Shown: piece after piece, positions 1-7,100 of the stretch
Layout of the letters: the number at the start of each line of letters is the position of its first letter
How positions within the stretch are numbered: position 1 is the first letter of the stretch
Source: CAYTEH01 sp964436765
GTDB taxonomy: Bacteria > Patescibacteriota > Gracilibacteria > Peribacterales > Peribacteraceae
Reading direction: 5' to 3'
Length of the DNA: 44,745 bases
Assembly: GCA_964436765.1 (NCBI GenBank)
Contig: CAYTEH010000009.1
Coordinates: forward strand, 1 to 44,745
Program-made: the position numbers and the translations under genes
The notes under the pieces: generated by a model
What the model saw: the letters and a program-made list of their open reading frames with translations, nothing else
Database searches by the model: none
Told to the model about the DNA's origin: nothing

Positions 1-302
1 TCTCCGAACCCGACCCGAATACTCCCGTCAGCAGTCCGTTGACCGTCACCGGCGAGGCGCGCGGCACCTGGTACTTCGAGGCCAGCTTCCCCGTCAAATT
101 GCTCGATGCCAATAACAATATCATCGCGCAGGGTCCGGCCCAGGCGCAGGGCGACTGGATGACCACTGATTTCGTGCCGTTCAGCATCACGCTCACCTTC
201 CCGCCGCAGACGCCGCAGCAGGGAACGCTCGTCCTCTCGAAGGACAACCCGTCCGGCGAGCCGCAGAACGACGCGAGCATCTCGATTCCGGTGCAGCTCT
301 GA
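1..302 (+). CDS. Gmad2-like immunoglobulin-fold protein, 3' end only
   Basis: The reading frame is open from the left edge (first full codon at base 3) to a TGA at 300-302, so this is the C-terminal 99 residues of a longer gene. The visible part begins with PVSSPLTVTGEARGTWYFEA and continues as beta-strand-rich sequence with alternating hydrophobic residues (VKLLDANNNIIAQG, then FSITLTF and GTLVLSKDNPSG). This is the pattern of the Gmad2 domain, an Ig-like domain found at the C-terminus of bacterial spore-germination and other envelope proteins. It is probably secreted or surface-bound, but the signal peptide lies outside the window. The TTG at 39 is an internal Leu codon of the domain, not a credible start. 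Confidence 0.7.
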   Translation, partial: SEPDPNTPVSSPLTVTGEARGTWYFEASFPVKLLDANNNIIAQGPAQAQGDWMTTDFVPFSITLTFPPQTPQQGTLVLSKDNPSGEPQNDASISIPVQL

Positions 303-349
303 AGGCTGGCGAATCGTCACGTGCACTGCGTTGAAAGCGGCGCGGGTAC

Positions 350-393
350 AAAAAAGAGGGAATCCGCAGTGCCGGGCAGTGCGGTCCCCCCTA
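350..393 (-). terminator. Rho-independent terminator of the SLH gene
   Basis: On the minus strand a GC-rich hairpin (arms around CCGCACTGCC and GGCACTGCGG, extended by a G-rich/C-rich outer stem) is followed by CTCTTTTTTG. It lies 16 nt past the TAA of the SLH gene at 409 and is correctly oriented for it. The preceding plus-strand gene gets no T-tract from it. Confidence 0.75.
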
Positions 394-408
394 CGTTTCC
401 ATCGTCTG

Positions 409-1314
409 TTACTGGGCCTGCTCCTGCGTATCCATCAGCAGCTGTCTGCGGGTGACTTTGGGGGCCCGGCGGCTGCGCGCAGCCGTATCGGCGTCGATCC
501 ATTCGACGGGTTCGTAGGTCACCTGGGGCGCCGGGGTGCGGAAGAAGCGGCTGGTATCGCTCTCGCTCGATGTCATGGTGGGCTCGGGGACTGCGTTCGT
601 CTCCGATGTGACGGTATCCGTCTCGGTCTCAGACAGGACGGCGGCGGGTGCCGTTGTCGTGCGCTGGGCGGGAACCGCATGCGTGTACCTGCTCTCGGCC
701 GGGAAGCGCTGCTGGTTGCGGAGCGCGTAGAGCATCTTCGCGACCTGGCCGCGCGTCATCATGGCGGCGGGGTCGACCTTCGAGGGGAGTGCGCCCTGCT
801 GGCGGAGCACCCACATGGGGGTCTCGTACCACTTGAGGGTCACGGGCTTGAGCGTGGGATACACGAGACCGTATGCCCGTGCCATCACCACCGAGGCTTC
901 AGCGTTCGTGATGCCCTTGAGGGGCTTGAAGCTGCCATCGGCGTTGCCGTTCAGCAGACCCGTGAACATACCCATGCACACATGCTTCGCGTACCAGGCC
1001 GAGGTCGGCACATCGGAGAACAGGAGCGTGAAATGCGGGGGCAGCTCCGGGGCAATGTTCATGTAGCACGAATCAAGCGAATCATGCGCGTAGAACCTGT
1101 CGATCATCATCACGATGAAGTCGGATTTCGACATGGGCTGTTCCGCATGGAACTTGCCATCCTGCAGATCCTGCATGATCTTCTCGGACCGGACGTAGGC
1201 GATAGCCGGATCGGTAGAACCGGTGCCGGCGAGGGCGATGTCGGCAGCAAAGACTCCCGGCACAAACGCCGCGAGCAGGAAGGGGGCCGTGATGGCCGAA
1301 ACGATTTTCTTCAT
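409..1314 (-). CDS. Secreted S-layer homology (SLH) domain protein
   Basis: The start is the ATG at 1314 (MKKIVSAITAPFLLAAFVPGVFA), which opens directly into a classic signal peptide ending in an A-x-A type site; the longer in-frame ATG 20 codons upstream would bury it. The mature protein has two or three diverged SLH repeats. The clearest is FSDVPTSAWYAKHVCMGMFTGLLNG followed by GSFKPLKGITNAEASVVMARAYGL; a later one includes TRGQVAKMLYALR. SLH repeats normally anchor proteins to cell-wall polymers. The C-terminal third is Ser/Thr/Glu-rich, low in complexity and ends in a basic stretch. A consensus promoter lies upstream and a terminator downstream, so the gene is probably monocistronic. Confidence 0.8.
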   Translation of the reverse strand: MKKIVSAITAPFLLAAFVPGVFAADIALAGTGSTDPAIAYVRSEKIMQDLQDGKFHAEQPMSKSDFIVMMIDRFYAHDSLDSCYMNIAPELPPHFTLLFSDVPTSAWYAKHVCMGMFTGLLNGNADGSFKPLKGITNAEASVVMARAYGLVYPTLKPVTLKWYETPMWVLRQQGALPSKVDPAAMMTRGQVAKMLYALRNQQRFPAESRYTHAVPAQRTTTAPAAVLSETETDTVTSETNAVPEPTMTSSESDTSRFFRTPAPQVTYEPVEWIDADTAARSRRAPKVTRRQLLMDTQEQAQ

Positions 1315-1339
1315 AGGGAGTGAAGAGAAAATGGCGGTG

Positions 1340-1368
1340 AGTATAGCAAGACCATGAAAGCATGTAAA
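1340..1368 (-). promoter_or_regulatory. Promoter of the SLH gene
   Basis: On the minus strand TTTACA (1363-1368), a 17-nt spacer and TATACT (1340-1345) match the sigma-70 consensus. Transcription should begin about 18 nt before the ATG at 1314. No Shine-Dalgarno is visible in that short leader. Confidence 0.65.
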
Positions 1369-1383
1369 TTGCAATTTACATGC
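1360..1383 (-). promoter_or_regulatory. Perfect 24-bp palindrome over the -35 box (operator candidate)
   Basis: The half-site GCATGTAAATTG is followed at once by its exact reverse complement, giving a gapless 12+12 dyad. It contains the TTTACA -35 element of the SLH promoter. No T-tract follows, so a binding site for a dimeric regulator fits better than a terminator. The regulator is unknown. Confidence 0.5.
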
Positions 1384-1451
1384 TCAAAAAGGCGATATGT
1401 ATCAAATCGTAAGAAGGAATTGCAAAAACACCTCCTGGTCCCTCTGGACGC

Positions 1452-1979
1452 CTATCCCCTGAGCATGATGGCATCGAGCAGCTGCGCGACCGCCGAGCGC
1501 TCCTGTGCGAAGGTCATTTTCCCCTTCTGCTTGCGATCGGCAATAATCAGCGCCAGATGATAGAAAAAGTACTCGTGCGGGTACTGAAAGGCGTGCACTT
1601 CCTCCCATCGTAAATTGGGGAACAGCCTGACGAGCTCTCCCCGCATCACCGACATATTTGTGACACTGACTTTGTAACCATTCTTCAGCAGAAAATAGAG
1701 CAAGAGGGTCACTCCCAGGCGCTTGTTGCCATTACTAAAATGGTGCCCTCCAATAACGGAGCAAAACAGATAACTAGCTTTCTCCAGGGCTCCGTCGTAT
1801 TCATCTCGCTGCATCAGGGCAAAAATTCCCTCCAGTCCTCGATGCCCCGAGCCTTCGATTTCATAGGAAGGAGCCGGTTCGTTTTCCACCAGCCTCGAGC
1901 GGATGTAGGGGAACAGGAGCTGCCTGCAATCGTCAATTGTCGGATATATCATAGGGATTCGCGAGAGTTCTTCGATCAT
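1452..1979 (-). CDS. Fic/Doc-family toxin
   Basis: Doc toxins are Fic-fold enzymes that inactivate a cellular target (EF-Tu by phosphorylation in the P1 case). The core motif HHFSNGNKRLGVTLLLYFLL matches HxFx(D/N)GNKR, the Doc variant of the Fic motif, with the catalytic His and the GNKR loop present. At about 175 residues it is longer than P1 Doc (126), with extra N-terminal helices (the TIDDCRQLLFPYIRSRL region). It lies 15 nt after the stop of a Phd/YefM-like antitoxin, the usual toxin-second order. The ATG at 1979 is preferred to the adjacent TTG at 1982. Confidence 0.78.
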   Translation of the reverse strand: MIEELSRIPMIYPTIDDCRQLLFPYIRSRLVENEPAPSYEIEGSGHRGLEGIFALMQRDEYDGALEKASYLFCSVIGGHHFSNGNKRLGVTLLLYFLLKNGYKVSVTNMSVMRGELVRLFPNLRWEEVHAFQYPHEYFFYHLALIIADRKQKGKMTFAQERSAVAQLLDAIMLRG

Positions 1980-1994
1980 CAACGCGGAACGTCG

Positions 1995-2312
1995 TCATCG
2001 CTTGCTCAGTTCACGAAGCACCTGGCCGATCAGCCGGTCCAGCTCGGGAATTGTCCCAGATTCGACTGGGGCAGGGTTCGATTCAGGATACAAAATGTGA
2101 TCGGATTTATTCTCTGTAAAAAGGGCTGATTGTTTTTTAAGTGCTTCAAGCATACCCGTCTGTAACAGCAGTCGTCCCAGCTCGGGGTGCAAGACGAATG
2201 CCACGTCTTTCCCATGACGTTGGATCACGGCATAGTCGCGGATCGCTTCCAGCTTTTCTTTCCCAGACCGCTGGAGTTCCGACATTGAAATAACCGGCAA
2301 GATAGGTGTCAT
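1995..2312 (-). CDS. Phd/YefM-like antitoxin
   Basis: A 105-aa protein with the Phd/YefM N-terminal DNA-binding pattern: ISMSELQRSGKEKLEAIRDY, then AVIQRHGKDVAFVLHPEL (beta hairpin), then a helix and an acidic, Pro-rich tail that would wrap the toxin. It precedes the Doc-like toxin and so should neutralise it and repress the operon. A near-consensus promoter ends 8 nt before the ATG at 2312, implying a leaderless transcript. The next Met (residue 10) is an alternative start that would still keep the core fold. Confidence 0.72.
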   Translation of the reverse strand: MTPILPVISMSELQRSGKEKLEAIRDYAVIQRHGKDVAFVLHPELGRLLLQTGMLEALKKQSALFTENKSDHILYPESNPAPVESGTIPELDRLIGQVLRELSKR

Positions 2313-2320
2313 ATGGCTCT

Positions 2321-2349
2321 AGTATAAAGTATATATTATTATATGTCAA
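2321..2349 (-). promoter_or_regulatory. Consensus promoter of the Phd/Doc operon
   Basis: Minus strand: TTGACA (2344-2349), 17-nt AT-rich spacer, TATACT (2321-2326). The predicted first base falls at or next to the ATG at 2312. The very AT-rich TATATTATTATAT spacer region has partial dyad symmetry suited to autoregulation. Confidence 0.75.
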
Positions 2350-2378
2350 ATTATATGTAAACTTCAGGTCTCTGATTC

Positions 2379-3641
2379 CTACACTTCATGGAACAGTTCT
2401 TTCGTCGGCGCATGCCTGAAGAACGCCACGAAGATGACCCACGCCAGGAGCGTGAGCAGGCATGCCGCAAAGATAGGAAGCGTGAAGTGAACGCTGGCCA
2501 GTACGCCGCCCAGGATGGGGGGCAGAGCCATCGCCATCGCCTGTACCGACTGGTTGATGCCCATCATTTCGCCCTGCGAATCGCGTGCGCTCAGGTCCGA
2601 AATGATCGTGTTTGCGGGAGGCTGGCTGAGGCCCTGGAATATGGCCAGAATCGGGATGATCATATAGAGCTGCACGGTACTGGTAGGAAGCAGCAGGAGC
2701 GGGAAGCTGAGGCCCAGCAGAAGGGACGTCCAGAGGAAAATAGGTTTGGCATTGAACCTGCGCGCGATGAGCGGGGTAAGAATGCCCTGCGTGATGGCGA
2801 TCCAGAGGCCTGCATACGCGAAGAGTTCGCCGATATCCACCTGCGTGAACTGGAACCGTTCGATCAGGAACAGCTGGAAGAACTGCGTGAAGAAATTGAA
2901 CCCGAGCGCCATCAGAAAAACCACAATGAACATGGTGCGTACGTGGGAGAGCGTGAAGGCCTTGGCGAGGTTTTGCAGCCCCGTGAGCGGACTGATGGAG
3001 GAATGGATGCGTTTTTGAATGGTTTCGCGGAAGACAAGGAGGCAGAGCAGCATATTGATTGCTGCGAGGGCCGCTGCCGCGAGGAACGGCGTCGAAAACG
3101 TGAACCACGGCAGTACCGCGGGGTCGGAGAGCTTGCCGCCGATGAAAGGCCCCAAAATGAAGCCCAGGCCGAACGCCATGCCGATGAGCCCGAAGTTGCG
3201 GGTTTTGATGCGCGGGTTTTTGCTGATGTCCGCGACCGAGGAAAGGACGATGCTCAGGCTGCCTCCCGCAAAGCCGTCGAGAATCCGCGAGAGGAACAGG
3301 AGCGGCAGATCATGCGTCTGGAGCCCGATGGCGAAGAGGACGTAGCCGATACTGGTGCCAAGCAGCGGTACGAGCAGCGTGGGTTTGCGTCCGTAGCGGT
3401 CGGACAGGGCGCCGAGAATGGGGGCGCCAAAGAACTGCGCGAGCGGGTAGCTGCCCACGAGGAAGCCGTACAAAAGGCTGCGGGTGGCGAGCGGCGTCCC
3501 GGCGGGGAGAATGGAGAGGTTTGTATCGAAAAACACAACCGCCAGCACCGGAATGGCGATACCGAGGCCCAGCAGGTCGATGAACGCCGTCAGAAACAGC
3601 GGAATCATCGGCCTCTCGCGTGGAGAGACGAGGGAAGACAT
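2379..3641 (-). CDS. MFS transporter, TetA/drug-efflux type
   Basis: About 420 residues with the twelve-helix pattern of the major facilitator superfamily, in the inner membrane. The loop 2-3 signature (motif A) is present as GALSDRYGRKP, and motif-C-like glycines occur in LIGMAFGLGFILGPFIGG, typical of drug:H+ antiporters and the TetA/Bmr type. The substrate cannot be read from sequence. The start is set at ATG 3641 (MSSLVSPRERPMIPLF); an in-frame TTG at 3665 would add eight polar residues. A 15-bp dyad sits directly upstream, so local repression is possible. No drug-resistance partner genes are adjacent. Confidence 0.85.
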   Translation of the reverse strand: MSSLVSPRERPMIPLFLTAFIDLLGLGIAIPVLAVVFFDTNLSILPAGTPLATRSLLYGFLVGSYPLAQFFGAPILGALSDRYGRKPTLLVPLLGTSIGYVLFAIGLQTHDLPLLFLSRILDGFAGGSLSIVLSSVADISKNPRIKTRNFGLIGMAFGLGFILGPFIGGKLSDPAVLPWFTFSTPFLAAAALAAINMLLCLLVFRETIQKRIHSSISPLTGLQNLAKAFTLSHVRTMFIVVFLMALGFNFFTQFFQLFLIERFQFTQVDIGELFAYAGLWIAITQGILTPLIARRFNAKPIFLWTSLLLGLSFPLLLLPTSTVQLYMIIPILAIFQGLSQPPANTIISDLSARDSQGEMMGINQSVQAMAMALPPILGGVLASVHFTLPIFAACLLTLLAWVIFVAFFRHAPTKELFHEV

Positions 3642-3642
3642 C

Positions 3643-3657
3643 GGAACAGATTGTTCC
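3643..3657 (-). promoter_or_regulatory. GGAACA-N3-TGTTCC dyad at the MFS start
   Basis: A perfect 6+3+6 inverted repeat begins one base upstream of the MFS ATG. Position and symmetry suit an operator. If translation starts at the upstream TTG the dyad is coding, which lowers confidence. Confidence 0.35.
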
Positions 3658-3682
3658 ACAGGCAACCGTGAATGTCATGGCT

Positions 3683-3751
3683 CAAAATCTTTTGCGAAAT
3701 CCCAAAAACGAAGATCAAAAGATTTTGACCTTCGATCTTGAGATTTCGTTT
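3683..3751. repeat. Heptad-built inverted repeat after the ileS operon
   Basis: Nested inverted arms include CGAAGATCAAAA paired with TTTTGACCTTCG, and outer CGAAATC paired with GATTTCG. The minus strand reads as a run of units such as AAGATCG AAGGTCA. It begins directly after the stop of the 133-aa membrane protein and may terminate the operon. Nearly the same sequence occurs inside ileS at about 5650-5705. Confidence 0.65.
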
Positions 3752-4153
3752 TTACGTCCGGAGGACGAGTTTCATCACCCAGTTCGTGAATCCCAGAACA
3801 ATCGCCAGCACCACCCATCCGCCGATGCCGCCCTGCACCTTCATCGTGACGACTGCAGGGTTGAATCTGTCGGCGACGGCGGTGACGATGAGGAGGAAGA
3901 CGCCGTTGCACAGCACGACGGCAAGCAGCGTTGCGAACAGGCGAACGGGGATCGAGAGAATCTTCAGGACGGGCCTGATGAACAGGTTCATGAGGGTCAG
4001 GAGCGATCCCACGACGATGTATCCGACCACGCCCCCCGTAATAATGATGTACTCGCCCAGGAATGTGTTGAGAGCCCAGACCAGGATCACGGTCAGGATC
4101 ACGCGCAGGAGCAGACGCATGGGATATGCCGTGTACATGGAGCGGTCGCTCAT
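3752..4153 (-). CDS. Phage holin family 4 / YvlD-like membrane protein
   Basis: A 133-aa protein with four predicted helices: LLLRVILTVILVWAL, IIITGGVVGYIVVGSLLTLMN, LLAVVLCNGVFLLIVTAVA and GGWVVLAIVLGFTNWVM. A central LMNLFIRPVLKILSIPV is the hallmark of the PF04020 family (mycobacterial four-TMS phage holin / YvlD). Despite the family name these are ordinary chromosomal inner-membrane proteins of unknown function. The ATG at 4153 overlaps the ileS stop (ATGA), so translation is probably coupled to ileS. The upstream in-frame extension is a shadow of ileS and is excluded. Confidence 0.75.
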   Translation of the reverse strand: MSDRSMYTAYPMRLLLRVILTVILVWALNTFLGEYIIITGGVVGYIVVGSLLTLMNLFIRPVLKILSIPVRLFATLLAVVLCNGVFLLIVTAVADRFNPAVVTMKVQGGIGGWVVLAIVLGFTNWVMKLVLRT

Positions 4154-7100
4154 GCGCGGGCGGGGAACGTGATCGTCACGCTGAGGGTCTCGCTGATGTC
4201 CACCTGGTGCTGTGTTCCCTGCACCGCGCCGAACGTCACGCACGCGGCTTTCTGCACAGTCTCGCCGTGGTCCTGCAGGATTGTGTCCGCGCCATCGATT
4301 GCGATGACCACCTGCTCGCCCATGGCATAGCCTTCCTCCTTCCGCAACCGCTGCACGGCGCGGATGAGCTCACGCGCGAGGCCTTCGCCTTCCAGCTCCT
4401 TCGTCACGCGCGTGTCCAGCGCCACCACCACGCCTTTGTCTGCAGCGACGTCCTCTCCTTCTTTGCCGCGGTAGACGATGCTCACCTCGTCGCCGCTCAG
4501 TCGCTCGTCCAAAATCAGGACCGAGCCGTCGTCCTGCACGGTGAAGTCGCCGCGTTTACCGGCCTGGATCAGTTCCTGCACGCGCGCGCCCAGGCGGGGG
4601 CCCACTTTGCGCGCGTCGACCATCGCGATGCGCTCGGCGAGCGAGCCGGGGTCATCCACAAACTCGATCAGCTTCACGTTGATTTCTTCCTGCAGCAGAT
4701 GCATCTCGGCGGGCGTGATCGTGTCGCCCATCAGGTCTGTGGGCACGGCCACCGTGGCTTTGGCGAGAGGCTGGCGCACGCGGATTTTCTTTTCGGAGCG
4801 GGCCTTCAGGCCCAGCGATACGATCAGTCGCAGGAGCCGCGTTTTCTGGAGCAGTTTCCGGTCCTTCGCCGTCAGCTTCTTTGTCTCCGGCCAATCGGTG
4901 AAATGCACAGAGCCGTGCTCTTCCGTGACGAGGTTCAGGTACATCGCATCCGCCACGAAGGGGCAGAACGGCGCCATGAGCTGCGAAAGGGTCAGCAGGA
5001 CGTCATAGAGCGTGCTCAGCGCGTCCAGCCTGCCCTGCTCGTTCATTTCCTCCAGCGCCTCCTCGCCCGCGTGCAGGCCCGCCTTGCCGGCGAAGCGGCG
5101 GCGCGAGAGACGGACGTACCAGTTGGTGAGCGCGTCAATCGTGTCGTGCAGCTCGGCGCAGGTCGCCGAGAGGTCGTAGCGGTCCAGCTGCTCCGTCATG
5201 CGGTTCACCAGGTCCTGCACCTCGGCGCGGATCCACACGTCGAGCGGATGGTTCGAGGTGCGGCGGCTCGCGCTGGGAGCCCATGCGGCAGCGTTCGCGT
5301 ACGTGACGAAGAACGAGTACGTGTTCCACAGCGGCAGCAGGACGTTCCGGAGCTGCTCCTCCACGAGTTTCTCGGAGAAGCGCAGGTCTTCGCCGCGGAC
5401 GGCGGGGGAGCTCATGAGCGCGAAGCGCACGGCGTCGGCACCGTGCTTCTCCACCACCACCAGTGGTTCGGGGTAGTTCTTGAGGCGCTTGCTCATCTTC
5501 TTGCCGTCTTCCGCCAGCACCGTACCGTTGACGATGCAGTTCATGAATGCGGGCTTGTTGTACAGGGCGCTGCTCAAGACCGTGAGCGTGTAGAACCAGC
5601 CGCGGGTCTGGTCGATGCCTTCGGCGATGAAGTCCGCAGGAAAACCAGGTGGAAGATCAAAATCTTTTTTGACCTTCGTTCTTCGATCTTGATTTTTCTG
5701 CTTCGAATCGAATGGGAAGTGATTCTGTGCATACGGCATCGACCCGCTCTCGAACCAGCAGTCGAGCACGTCGGGGATGCGGCGGTAGACGGGATGAATG
5801 GTGAATACGTACGCGTTCGCGTTCTCGGCTTTGAGAGTCGCGGATGCCGCGTACGAGAGGTTCTCGAGGTAGATGCGCATGGAGCGGATGAGTCCGCCAT
5901 GGGTGATGACGAGCACTTTTTTGCCCGGGAAGCGTTGCTGCAACATGCGGCAGCAGAGCTCTCCCCGGTTCAGGAACTGACTGAGGCTCTCGCCGTCCTT
6001 GGGTGTTTTGTGATGCAGGGCGACCTTCGTTTCGTCCGGGAAGACGGCCGGGTGTTCCTTCATGATTCCTTTCAGGTCGCGGCCCGCCCACTCCCCCAGG
6101 CTCCGCTCGCGGAGCTCGGGCCAGTGTTCCGAGACGGGGATGCCCAGTTCGGTCGCGATGGCCTCGGCGGTCTGGCGCGTGCGAGCGAGAGGGGAAGAGA
6201 TGATCACATCAAAATGCTGCCCCTTCAGTTTCTTCGCCGCTTCCATCGCCTGCCTCTGCCCCGTTTCATTCAGGTCGCCATCCACTTCGCAGCCCTGGCA
6301 GATGCCCTTCTTGTTCTCGCCGGTTTCCCCGTGACGGACGAAGGACACCTCCACCGAAGACTCGTGCGCCGAAGCAGGCCAGTACACGTCATCCACAGAT
6401 TCCTTGTGCAGGTCCATCGCTCCCTGGCGGTCGTGATCCCAATAGAATTCGTGCGGTTCGGCAAAGCGGGGGTACGGTTGTTCCACGAGTTTTCGAGGAT
6501 CCTCCTTCGTGAAGAAGTGCTTGATGCCGATGACCGGGTCCGCATGCGTGACCACGACGACGTGCTCGCCGCGGTGGCGGCCGAGGATCTCCGTGAGGCA
6601 GGAGGCGATGCGCGCCTGCACCTGGCTCCAGGTCTCCATGCCGGGGAAGTGGTAGATGCTCTCGATCTGGTTCTGCTCCAGCTTGTGGGCCCGGCGCGCC
6701 TTCACGAACGTGAGATCGCTGAAGTCGATGCTCTTGCCCTCGTACTCGCCGAACTCCACCTCGCGCAGTCGCTCGTCCACCACCACTTCCGCGCCGGTCT
6801 TCTTCGCGATCTCCTCCGCGGTCTGCCGCGTGCGTGCAAGGGGAGAGCAGTAGATGCGCGCGATGCGCTCGTTGCTCAGCATGTCGCCCGTTGCCGCCGC
6901 CTGTGCGCGACCCCTCGTCGTGAGGTCCGTACCGGGAAGCTGTCCCTGGTATACGGGGATGAGATTCCCCTCGCTCTCGCCGTGGCGCACGGCCGTGAGG
7001 CGCGTGAAGCGGAGCGGTTTCTTGTTCATGAGATCTTCGCGGCTGCCGATCACCTCGATCTCGCCCGTCTCCGTGCAGCGCCAGATCGGCAACGGCGTGC

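Noticed and set aside
331..1323. 330-codon plus-strand frame over the SLH gene
   Set aside because: Shadow frame, rich in Arg, Gly and His; the minus-strand SLH protein has a signal peptide, promoter and terminator.
3752..4153. Prophage holin / lysis cassette
   Set aside because: The PF04020 family name mentions holins, but there is no lysin or other phage gene nearby and the gene is coupled to ileS.
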